DNA of 11,655 nucleotides from Natrialbaceae archaeon B1-Br10_E2g27. GTDB taxonomy: Archaea > Halobacteriota > Halobacteria > Halobacteriales > Natrialbaceae. Positions 1-6,205 of the stretch are shown here, piece after piece (the first letter of the stretch is position 1; each line of letters opens with the position of its first letter). Both the position numbers and the translations under genes were made by a program. Under the pieces are notes generated by a model. It made no database searches. It had not been told where the DNA came from and was given only the letters and a program-made list of their open reading frames with translations. The stretch spans positions 1 to 11,655 of the forward strand of contig LKMM01000048.1 of the NCBI GenBank assembly GCA_001563885.1, given 5' to 3'.

Positions 1-485
1 CCTTCGATAGATCGTCCGTTCAGTAGATCCTTCGACTGGGCAGACTTAAACAGCTGACATGCTTGCTTCCGTATTGGCTTTGGAAGCGATAACGATGAGA
101 CGATTCGTCGTATTTCGACGAACGCATACACCCGATTATACTCTCGTTTCGAGGCGACTTTTGACATCTTGTTTTGCTGCCTGATACGGTTTATCATCTG
201 TTTGCGCCGACTCGAAACGGAGTCATCGACATCATACCCAATCTGCGTTGAAAGCCCCTTATCGTGGCGGTCGGGAGTTATCGGTGCACCGTTTTGTCGT
301 TTCGTCCGTTGTTCTTCTGGTGAACCCCAAGCAGGCCGCCGATCTAGTTTTTGCTCTTCGAGTACTAACCCACACTCCGAACAGACGAACTCCCGTCCGT
401 CGTATTTGGCGTGTTCTTTGCACACGTGTTCTGGTCTGTTGACAGTACCCACTCGGTTCGTCGTAGCCTGGTTATCACTTGACAT
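1..485 (-). CDS. tfb: Transcription initiation factor IIB (TFB) paralogue, 3' end outside window
   Basis: TFB bridges TBP-bound promoter DNA and RNA polymerase. The 161 visible residues start at ATG 485-483 and stay open to the window edge, so the C-terminal cyclin repeats are missing. An N-terminal zinc ribbon is visible as C22-x2-H25-x9-C35-x2-C38, then CGLVLEE, a DRRPAW block, and the family hallmark GAPITPDRHDKGLSTQIG (about residues 66-83). Next come a basic linker and the start of cyclin fold 1, ending in LLNGRSIE (154-161). Oddities: the ribbon loop between H25 and C35 is short; the B-reader stretch after W53 is about two residues shorter than in typical haloarchaeal TFBs; the fragment has about 31 Lys/Arg against about 20 Asp/Glu, unusual for a haloarchaeon; and codons are AT-richer than in the rest of the window. 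GGAGGG lies only 3 nt before ATG. The family call is secure from GAPxT...HDKGLST; which paralogue it is remains unknown. Confidence 0.9.
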   Translation of the reverse strand, partial: MSSDNQATTNRVGTVNRPEHVCKEHAKYDGREFVCSECGLVLEEQKLDRRPAWGSPEEQRTKRQNGAPITPDRHDKGLSTQIGYDVDDSVSSRRKQMINRIRQQNKMSKVASKREYNRVYAFVEIRRIVSSLSLPKPIRKQACQLFKSAQSKDLLNGRSIE

Positions 486-550
486 GGTCCCTCCATCGAA
501 CCGTCTGTGTGGGGTGTGTTACTCCCCCCCTCGCGAGTAATTTTTCTGAA

Positions 551-566
551 TAAATATTTAAAACCT
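551..566 (-). promoter_or_regulatory. TATA box and BRE-like purines of the tfb gene
   Basis: On the minus strand AGGTTTTAAATATTTA gives a purine-led BRE followed by a perfect TATA palindrome (TAAATATTTA at 551-560). It lies about 70 nt upstream of the tfb ATG at 485, which implies a 5' leader of roughly 40 nt. This differs from the other genes here, whose TATA-like boxes sit 25-30 nt from the start codon. The function is inferred from sequence and position only. Confidence 0.6.
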
Positions 567-684
567 ACTATCTTCCTCAATCAAGTTATGGATTCCCAAC
601 TAATGATTTCTGCTAACAAAAACGGATACTTATACCCCGTATAGGCTAAACCGTTTCAGATTTTCCCCTTTTTCGAGCTACAAA

Positions 685-701
685 AACTCCGGAATGGAGT
701 T
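685..701. repeat. Inverted repeat AACTCC-5 nt-GGAGTT
   Basis: A perfect 6-bp inverted repeat with a 5-base centre (GGAAT). Its arm sequence is shared with the palindrome at 747-759, about 60 bp away. Two similar dyads in an AT-rich promoter region suggest a pair of protein-binding sites, but this is only inferred. Confidence 0.45.
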
Positions 702-746
702 ACTATTTGAAAATACGTCTACTAACCAAAAATATAATTAAAACTA

Positions 747-759
747 CAACTCGGAGTTG
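747..759. repeat. Palindrome CAACTC-G-GAGTTG
   Basis: A perfect 6-bp inverted repeat around a single central G. It lies next to the TATA-like run AATATAATTA at 731-740 and shares the AACTC/GAGTT core with the dyad at 685-701. No plus-strand gene follows, so its target, if any, is unclear. Confidence 0.45.
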
Positions 760-869
760 AACCTGATAGCTACTCGAAGTAACACCACATGATTCAGCAT
801 AGTTCGAGGTGGAAATTCTACCCTCACGGACCGAGGCGCGTATGTGCTGAGGGAGTAGGCTATGGCGGT

Positions 870-1907
870 TTACACGTTCGCGTACGAGTCAATATACTTA
901 TCATTGATTTCCCACTCCCCGTCACTGTTTCTGATCATGTACTCGCCGTAGTATGGCACCCGGTTTGCGACGACCTCGCGAAACGCCTCCCTAATCTGTG
1001 GTTTGCTCATCTCGCCCATCGGTTTTAGATCGTCGTTGCGATTCAGACACCCCTTCAGATAGCCGTCGTGGGTCACCCGAACCCGATGACAGTTCGCACA
1101 GAACGTCGGGTTCTCAACGGGATCGACGATCTCTACCATCCCAACGCCGTTGCCCGCCTCGAGTGGTTTTTCGACCGTTCCACCGTCGGCTGCCACCGCG
1201 GCATCGTCGCTTGCGATCCAGTATCGCTTGCGGTCGTGCATCTCGCGGTGTTCGACCTCGAACGCCTGTTCTGCTAGCCAGTTGTGGACGCGTTCGATCT
1301 CGATGTTCCACTCCGGTTTTCCAGTGAGTTCGGGCATATACTCGATCAACTGCAACTGGAGGCCGTCGTTTTCGGCGACGTGTTCGACCATCTGCGGGAC
1401 GTACCCGGCAGTCTGTTTGAATACGACCATGTTGAGTTTGACCGGATCGAGTCCGGCCTCGAGCGCCGCGTCGACTCCCTCCAGTACCGCATCGTAAGCT
1501 CCACTCTGGGTCACAGCGGCGAACTGCTCGCGATCCAGCGCGTCCTGGGAGACGTTGACCCGCTGTAAGCCGGCATCGACGAGCGCTTCGGCGCGGCCGG
1601 GCAGGAAGGTTCCGTTGGTCGTCATCGAGACCTCCATCGAGTCGGGCGTTCGGGCGATGATCTCCTCTAGGTCCTGGCGGAGCATCGGTTCGCCGCCGGT
1701 GAATTTGACCGAGTCGACGTCGAACTCCGCAGCGACCTCGAGAAAGCGGACGACGTCGTCGGTGTCCATCTCGTCGTCCTGTGGATCCATCGGGCCGCGG
1801 GTGTCACCGAGGCCCTCGTTGTGACAGTAGACGCAATCGAAATTGCACCGATCCGTCAGCGAGACGCGGACCCCCGTCACCTCGCGCCCGAACTCGTCGG
1901 TGAGCAT
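870..1907 (-). CDS. moaA: GTP 3',8-cyclase MoaA (molybdopterin biosynthesis)
   Basis: MoaA is a radical-SAM enzyme that converts GTP to 3',8-cyclo-7,8-dihydro-GTP, the first step of molybdenum cofactor synthesis. The 345-residue protein shows the radical-SAM cluster C21-x3-C25-x2-C28, the SAM-binding FTGGEP at 69-74, and the C-terminal second 4Fe-4S site C270-x2-C273-x13-C287. The conserved R275-V-R277 follows C273, where MoaA proteins carry GTP-contacting arginines. I chose ATG 1907: homology begins within a few residues (GREVTGVRVSLTDRCN), GGTGA lies just upstream, and a TATA-like CTTAAG lies 27 nt upstream. The frame stays open further upstream but that stretch is low-quality sequence unlike MoaA. 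The C-terminus ends DSYANV, without the Gly-Gly tail typical of bacterial MoaA. No other moa gene is visible nearby. Confidence 0.95.
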   Translation of the reverse strand: MLTDEFGREVTGVRVSLTDRCNFDCVYCHNEGLGDTRGPMDPQDDEMDTDDVVRFLEVAAEFDVDSVKFTGGEPMLRQDLEEIIARTPDSMEVSMTTNGTFLPGRAEALVDAGLQRVNVSQDALDREQFAAVTQSGAYDAVLEGVDAALEAGLDPVKLNMVVFKQTAGYVPQMVEHVAENDGLQLQLIEYMPELTGKPEWNIEIERVHNWLAEQAFEVEHREMHDRKRYWIASDDAAVAADGGTVEKPLEAGNGVGMVEIVDPVENPTFCANCHRVRVTHDGYLKGCLNRNDDLKPMGEMSKPQIREAFREVVANRVPYYGEYMIRNSDGEWEINDKYIDSYANV

Positions 1908-1930
1908 GTCACCCTGTTGCAGACGAATCC

Positions 1931-1938
1931 GCTTAAGC
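1931..1938 (-). promoter_or_regulatory. TATA-like box of moaA
   Basis: The palindrome GCTTAAGC is centred 27 nt upstream of the chosen moaA ATG, the spacing expected for a leaderless or very short-leader archaeal transcript. It is the most AT-rich hexamer in this otherwise GC-rich stretch. Confidence 0.4.
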
Positions 1939-2082
1939 GCGCCGGATATTCCAGGGTCTCGTAACTGATTGTGGTTTCGTAGACACATCAAGGGAGCCCG
2001 AGACGTGCTCGAGTGGGCCGACAGGGGAGGTACATGGCGACTTCGGGGCAAGACATACGACCCCGAGCGATAACCGTTGAGT

Positions 2083-2292
2083 ATGAACGAGGACATGCTC
2101 GCCGACCAGCGTCGACTCGTCGAACTCATCGAAGCGGAAGGGTGGGACGTTACCGACCTCGAGATTTCAGCCTACGACAGCCCCTGGTCGGACGAGGACG
2201 ACCCCGAGGCGACGGTGACGATCACGGCGCGAAAACCCTACGAGCGAGAGGGGGATGGGGAGGACGACGAGAATCCGTTTCGGTTGAAATAG
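2083..2292 (+). CDS. Small acidic protein of unknown function
   Basis: A 69-residue highly acidic protein, typical of small cytoplasmic haloarchaeal proteins. It begins MNEDMLADQRRLVELIEAEG, a likely amphipathic helix, followed by WDVTDLEISAYDSPW and TVTITARKPY, which look like beta strands, and an Asp/Glu/Gly-rich tail ending NPFRLK. No cysteines, membrane segments or known catalytic motifs are visible, and I do not recognise the family. ATG 2083 is preferred over the in-frame TTG at 2077; a weak TATA-like CATACG lies about 27 nt upstream. The gene diverges from moaA and converges on rtcB, its TAG ending a single base before the rtcB stop. Amino-acid bias and clean alignment between neighbours argue that it is real. 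Confidence 0.75.
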   Translation: MNEDMLADQRRLVELIEAEGWDVTDLEISAYDSPWSDEDDPEATVTITARKPYEREGDGEDDENPFRLK

Positions 2293-2293
2293 G

Positions 2294-3757
2294 TCAGCCT
2301 TTGATATTACAGACGGGGAACGTCCGTGCGACCGTATCGCCGATCCCCAGCTCGTCGGAGACGCGGACGACTTCGTCGACGTCCTTGTAGACGCCGGGGG
2401 CTTCTTCGGCGACCGTTGCGCCCGACTGGGCTTTGACGTAGATCTGATTTTGTTGCTCGAGTTGTTGCTGGACGTCGCCACCCCAGAACTCGTTTTTCGC
2501 CTGCGTTCGACTCATCAGCCGGCCCGCGCCGTGGGCAGTCGAGCCGAAGGTGAGATCCATCGAGTTCTCGCCGCCACGCAGGACGTAGCTGCCCGCCCCC
2601 ATGCTACCGGGGATGATCACCGGCTGGCCAACGTCGCGGTAGGCCGCGGGAACTTCGGGGTGACCTGCCGGAAACGCCCGCGTCGCTCCCTTCCGGTGGA
2701 CGAACAACTCCCGCTTTTGGCCGTCGACTGTATGGGTCTCTTTTTTGGCGATATTGTGGGCGACGTCGTAGAGCAACTCCATTTCCAGTTCCTCCCAGGA
2801 GCGGTCGAACACCCGCTCGAACACCTGCCGGGTCCGGTGCATAATCAACTGACGATTGACCCACGCGAAGTTAATCGCCGCGTTCATTGCCGCATAATAG
2901 TCCTCTGCAAGCTGTGAGCCCGCCGGTGCAGCCGCCAACTCTTTGTCAGGCAACTGGGTTAGCAGCCCCTGGTGTTGCTGTTCGATCTGGCGCAGATAAT
3001 CGTTGCAGGTCTGATGGCCCAGCCCACGTGAGCCACAGTGGATCAACACGACGATCTGTTCTTCCTCGAGCCCGAACGCGTCTCCGACCGAATCGTCGAA
3101 GATATCCGTGACACGCTGGACCTCGAGGAAGTGATTGCCCGACCCCAGCGAGCCGATCTGATTTTTGCCCCGATCTTTGGCTTTCTGGCTGATCTTCTCG
3201 GCGTCGGCACCCGGCCGGACGCCCTCGTCTTCGCAGTGCAACAGGTCATCCTCGACGGCGTGGCCTGCCTCCAGTGCCCACTCGACGCCGCGTTCTAAGA
3301 TTTCCTCGACGGTGTCGACGCCGGCTTCGACGATACCGCCGCCGCCCAATCCTGACGGAACGTTGGCAAACAAGGATTCGACGAGTTCCTCTTCGTGGCC
3401 CTGGAGCTCGCCATAGGTCAGATTCGTCCGCATCATTCGGACGCCACAATTGATGTCATAGCCGACCGCTCCGGGCGAAATACAGCCGTCTTCGGCGTCG
3501 AGTGCGCCCACACCACCGACGGGAAAGCCATACCCCTGGTGGCCGTCGGGCATACAGATCGCGTACTTCGTAATCCCCGGCAAGTGGGTCGTGTTCGTGA
3601 TCTGCTCGAGTGTTTTGTCCTCGGAGATCTCTTCTAACAGCCCACGACTTGCAAGCACTCGCGCCGGCGCGCGCATCTCGCCGGTCTGGGGAATCTCCCA
3701 GACGTGTTCACGCACTTGCTCGAGCGTGATGCCGTCGGCGTCGAACGTTTGGGTCAT
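2294..3757 (-). CDS. rtcB: RNA-splicing ligase RtcB (tRNA ligase)
   Basis: RtcB joins RNA 2',3'-cyclic-phosphate (or 3'-phosphate) and 5'-OH ends using GTP and Mn2+. In archaea it ligates tRNA halves after the intron endonuclease cuts. The 487-residue length fits the family and there is no intein. Active-site residues are visible: D101 and C104 in DINCGVRM, N208-H209 in GSGNHFLEV, H240 in HCGSRGLGHQ, H334 in YDVAHNIAKKE, the guanylylated His at H409 in FGSTAHGAGR, and K486 in the terminal CNIKG. These follow the spacing of the Pyrococcus enzyme. ATG 3757 is set by a strong Shine-Dalgarno site. Its activator archease is encoded 125 bp upstream on the same strand, so the two probably form an operon. 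Nothing looks broken. Confidence 0.97.
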   Translation of the reverse strand: MTQTFDADGITLEQVREHVWEIPQTGEMRAPARVLASRGLLEEISEDKTLEQITNTTHLPGITKYAICMPDGHQGYGFPVGGVGALDAEDGCISPGAVGYDINCGVRMMRTNLTYGELQGHEEELVESLFANVPSGLGGGGIVEAGVDTVEEILERGVEWALEAGHAVEDDLLHCEDEGVRPGADAEKISQKAKDRGKNQIGSLGSGNHFLEVQRVTDIFDDSVGDAFGLEEEQIVVLIHCGSRGLGHQTCNDYLRQIEQQHQGLLTQLPDKELAAAPAGSQLAEDYYAAMNAAINFAWVNRQLIMHRTRQVFERVFDRSWEELEMELLYDVAHNIAKKETHTVDGQKRELFVHRKGATRAFPAGHPEVPAAYRDVGQPVIIPGSMGAGSYVLRGGENSMDLTFGSTAHGAGRLMSRTQAKNEFWGGDVQQQLEQQNQIYVKAQSGATVAEEAPGVYKDVDEVVRVSDELGIGDTVARTFPVCNIKG

Positions 3758-3762
3758 AGTGG

Positions 3763-3768
3763 ACCTCC
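3763..3768 (-). promoter_or_regulatory. Strong Shine-Dalgarno site of rtcB
   Basis: GGAGGT on the minus strand ends 5 nt before ATG 3757. A consensus ribosome-binding site fits an internal gene of an operon, whereas many first genes in this window look leaderless. It fixes the rtcB start and supports co-transcription with the upstream archease gene. Confidence 0.65.
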
Positions 3769-3882
3769 GTTAGCGACGCTGAAAGATGTTCGTCTCTTCG
3801 TCGGTGACCTCGTCCACCAGAGGACGGGCAACTGGCTGGGAGTTGCTGCGGGAGCCGATGGCTACACGTTCGGGTGTGCCGT

Positions 3883-4314
3883 CTAGACGTCGAATACGAC
3901 GTACGCTTCCCACCCATCGTCGGTTCGCTCGAGTCGCATCTCCGAATACGTCACGGCCTTGATTTCACGAGCGTCGATTCGATCCAGGGCAACGCCGCGA
4001 GCGCTCGCCTCGAGTGACCAGCCCGCCGATCCGTCGTCCGGTTCGTCGGACCGGTCTATGTATGTCACCTCGTGGTCGACCGGCAGTTCGGCTCGAACGT
4101 CTCGCAGGTAGACAAGTTCGTCGAGATAGTCAAACAGCAACGCCTCTCGGGATTCAGCGACGACGGAAATCGGGAATCGATCACCGGTGTCGGGAATGTC
4201 ATCGCACGACGCCGCAGCGAAGCCATCGGCGACGGCAGCAAACACCGACTCGAGTGAGTTGCCGGTCGCTTCGACGGCGATATCGGCGGTGTGAGCGCGC
4301 AGGTCGTATCCCAT
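3883..4314 (-). CDS. Archease, RtcB activator
   Basis: Archease promotes guanylylation of RtcB and multiple turnovers of the ligase. The 143-residue acidic protein is of normal length and shows the family signature: an N-terminal Asp/His metal-site motif RAHTADIAVEA (about 6-16), the helix LLFDYLDELVYLRD (59-72), the strand EIKAVTYSEM (117-126), and a C-terminal acidic end WEAYVVFDV with D142 near the terminus. Many archeases have His after KAVTY; here it is Ser124. Start ATG 4314 leads straight into the conserved strand. A possible TATA, CAAAATA on the minus strand, lies at 4388-4394, giving a leader of about 50 nt. The gene sits 125 bp upstream of rtcB in the same direction, the usual functional pairing. 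Confidence 0.92.
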   Translation of the reverse strand: MGYDLRAHTADIAVEATGNSLESVFAAVADGFAAASCDDIPDTGDRFPISVVAESREALLFDYLDELVYLRDVRAELPVDHEVTYIDRSDEPDDGSAGWSLEASARGVALDRIDAREIKAVTYSEMRLERTDDGWEAYVVFDV

Positions 4315-4447
4315 CTCGTCGTGAGTTCGTGTGGGAACGTCGTAGGCCCATCGGTTCGTTCGTAGAGACGAGAGGTTCGTCTACTGGTATTTTGGCGTGG
4401 TACTTGACTCTCGAGTGGTCGTTAGAACGCGGAGGCTGCCGGTGGAA

Positions 4448-4454
4448 TTATATT
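4448..4454 (+). promoter_or_regulatory. TATA box of the GNAT gene
   Basis: TTATATT is centred 27 nt upstream of GTG 4478, so transcription would begin at or next to that codon. It is the only AT-rich run in the archease/GNAT divergent gap on this side. This box decides the start choice for the downstream gene. Confidence 0.55.
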
Positions 4455-4477
4455 GTCGACACTGTAAGGGTGTGGTA

Positions 4478-4954
4478 GTGAGCGTCAATATCGACAGTCG
4501 TGTCGTTGCTCCTGGAAGCGACGAGTTCGTCGAGGATGCCTGGCAGCTCAAAGAAACGATCAATCGCCAGGAAGGAGTCCTCAAACAGCGGTACGATTTC
4601 TTTGCCGACGCCTACCGACGCTCGAAAGTACACGGATACTTTCAGGGTGGATCCCTGATCGGCTTTGCGGCGGTTCGCCGCGACGGCTACGTCCTCTTTC
4701 TGGCGGTCGACCCCGACTACCGAGGCGAAGGGCTCGGCAAGAAACTCATCGCTCACGTCGCAGACGACCACGATACAATCACCTGTCACGCCCGCACCAG
4801 CAACGAAAACGCCCTCCAGTTTTACGAACATCTCGGCTTCGAGATCAAACGCCGAATCGACAGCTACTACGAAGACGGCGGCGACGCCTACTATCTAAAA
4901 CTCGGTCCCGACGTTGGCATCACCGATCGGCTCTCGGAACTGATGCGAAGATAG
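4478..4954 (+). CDS. GNAT N-acetyltransferase, RimI/Ard1-like
   Basis: A GCN5-related acetyltransferase, probably acetylating protein N-termini as archaeal RimI-like enzymes do; the substrate is inferred from family resemblance. From GTG 4478 it has 158 residues. Motif A with the acetyl-CoA P-loop is FLAVDPDYRGEGLGKKLI (74-91), with R82-G-E-G-L-G87. Motif B follows as NEnALQFYEHLGF (about 109-121), and the C-terminal strand YYEDGGDAYYLKL (130-142) is typical of RimI-like members. The frame is open upstream to 4397, but those residues do not resemble the family, while GTG 4478 lies 27 nt after a TATA box. An AAGGG (4466-4470) is also present. It diverges from archease and is followed 75 bp later by priS on the same strand. 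Confidence 0.85.
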   Translation: MSVNIDSRVVAPGSDEFVEDAWQLKETINRQEGVLKQRYDFFADAYRRSKVHGYFQGGSLIGFAAVRRDGYVLFLAVDPDYRGEGLGKKLIAHVADDHDTITCHARTSNENALQFYEHLGFEIKRRIDSYYEDGGDAYYLKLGPDVGITDRLSELMRR

Positions 4955-4996
4955 GGCCGGTTGTGCCGATAGCATGTGTCGCTCGATTCAACACCG

Positions 4997-5002
4997 TTAT
5001 AC
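4997..5002 (+). promoter_or_regulatory. TATA-like box of priS
   Basis: TTATAC is centred about 30 nt before the preferred priS ATG at 5030. This supports a leaderless or near-leaderless start there rather than the in-frame GTG at 4976, which lies upstream of the box. Confidence 0.4.
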
Positions 5003-5029
5003 GCTCACACTCGAGAGTACTCGAGGCGC

Positions 5030-6205
5030 ATGGAGGAGCGAACGCGGGCCTATCTTCGTGGTCGATTTCGGGATCATTACCGGCGGACAGAGCTGACACC
5101 GCCGCCCGCGGCCAACGAGCGCGAGTGGGGATTTATTCCCTGGACTGATACGCCAGGAACGACGATGGTTCGCCATCGATCGTTGCTCGAACTCGGCGAC
5201 CTCTCTGATTTTCTCGTTCGCAAACGGCCTCGACACGTCTACTTTTCGGCCGGTCGGTTCAGAGACCCCGGTGCGAGTTCGATGCACGAGAAAGACTGGC
5301 AGTCAGCCGACCTCATCTTCGATTTAGACGCCGACCACCTTCCCTCGGTAACCCTCGGCGAGGATACCTACGCCGAGATGCTCGCTAAATGTAAAGACGC
5401 CCTCTTGCGGCTACTCGAGTTTCTCGAAAACGACCTCGGATTCGAAGACATCGAGATCGTTTTTTCGGGAGGTCGGGGCTATCACGTCCACGTCCGCGAC
5501 GAGGCGGTCTTGCAGTTAGAACGGGAACACCGCCGTGAGATCGTCGACTACGTCCGCGGGATCGGCCTCGAGTACGAGGAGTTGATCGAGACCGAGACGG
5601 TCGCCGGGCTGGGCCGGAAGACGCCGACCGAACGCCGAACCCTCCAGACCGAAGGCGGCTGGGGGAGACGAACCCACACCCATTTTATGTCGTTTATCGA
5701 CGAACTCCTCGAGATGGACGACGACGACGCCTTAGGACGCCTGCAATCGTTCGATGGCATCGGCGAGGGAAAGGCAACGGCGACGTTAAACGCCGCACGA
5801 AACAACCGCGACGGGCTCGAAGCGGGCAATGTGACCGTCCACACGGCCGTCTCGCAACTGGCCGAACGGTTCGCAACGATTGCCGTCGAGCGAGACAATG
5901 CCCCGATCGACGAGCCGGTGACGACCGATACGAACCGGCTTATCCGGCTGCCGGGTAGTCTCCACGGCGGCAGTGGCCTCGAGACGGTGCGATTAGACCG
6001 CGAGGAACTCGCTGCGTTCGATCCGCTCGTCGACGCCGTCCCGGAGACGTTCTGCGGCCAGGAGATTGCAGTGTCGGTCACCGATGGCGGACTCGTCGAA
6101 CTACGAGGAGATAGTTTTACGGTCCCCGAGGGAGACCAGTCACTTCCGGAGTACGTCGGCGTGTTCCTGATGACACGCGGCAGGGCTGAAAAGGAAAAAG
6201 AATGA
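5030..6205 (+). CDS. priS: DNA primase small (catalytic) subunit PriS
   Basis: PriS is the catalytic subunit of the archaeal/eukaryotic-type primase and makes primers with PriL. The 391-residue protein opens with MEERTRAYLRGRF, the usual haloarchaeal N-terminus, so ATG 5030 is preferred to an in-frame GTG at 4976. Visible features are EREWGFIPW (30-38); the catalytic Asp pair D98/D100 in FDLDADH; SGGRGYHVHVRD (146-157); and the third catalytic Asp, probably D300, in TTDTNRLIRLPGSLHGGSG. The zinc knuckle that many archaeal PriS proteins carry after the DxD motif is not evident: only H103 and C121 are in that region. The stop overlaps the GINS start as ATGA, indicating translational coupling in a replication operon. 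Confidence 0.95.
   Translation: MEERTRAYLRGRFRDHYRRTELTPPPAANEREWGFIPWTDTPGTTMVRHRSLLELGDLSDFLVRKRPRHVYFSAGRFRDPGASSMHEKDWQSADLIFDLDADHLPSVTLGEDTYAEMLAKCKDALLRLLEFLENDLGFEDIEIVFSGGRGYHVHVRDEAVLQLEREHRREIVDYVRGIGLEYEELIETETVAGLGRKTPTERRTLQTEGGWGRRTHTHFMSFIDELLEMDDDDALGRLQSFDGIGEGKATATLNAARNNRDGLEAGNVTVHTAVSQLAERFATIAVERDNAPIDEPVTTDTNRLIRLPGSLHGGSGLETVRLDREELAAFDPLVDAVPETFCGQEIAVSVTDGGLVELRGDSFTVPEGDQSLPEYVGVFLMTRGRAEKEKE

Larger units (their letters stand above)
486..869. other. AT-rich intergenic region between tfb and moaA
   Basis: No convincing gene was found on either strand in these 384 bases. The middle (about 540-760) is markedly AT-rich against the surrounding coding DNA. It holds the tfb promoter, a second TATA-like run AATATAATTA at 731-740, and several inverted repeats: AAACGG/CCGTTT at 620-625 and 651-656 enclosing TATAC/GTATA at 631-635 and 639-643, plus two AACTC-type palindromes listed separately. 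CCCTCA at 821-826 and TGAGGG at 848-853 could form a weak hairpin just past the moaA stop. No CTCGAG occurs here, unlike most of the window. The stretch may be regulatory DNA, a decayed mobile segment, or both. Confidence 0.6.

Noticed and set aside
169..540. 123-residue plus-strand frame opposite tfb
   Set aside because: The minus strand encodes an unmistakable TFB; the plus frame is Ser/Cys/Arg-rich shadow.
738..765. GGTTCAACTCC on the minus strand, like a tRNA T-arm
   Set aside because: No acceptor, D or anticodon stems can be folded around it; it is part of the CAACTC palindrome.
789..1028. 79-residue plus-strand frame at the moaA 3' end
   Set aside because: Two-thirds is antisense of conserved MoaA; the first 27 residues show no family features, although a TATA-like run lies upstream.
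1908..2129. Upstream extension of moaA by 74 residues
   Set aside because: The extra residues lack family similarity, overlap the divergent small gene and lie upstream of the TATA-like box.
2294..3757. Intein in RtcB
   Set aside because: RtcB genes often carry inteins, but this reading frame has normal length and uninterrupted active-site motifs.
5548..6081. 177-residue minus-strand frame opposite priS
   Set aside because: Ser/Arg-rich antisense of a certain catalytic gene; no start signal or motif.
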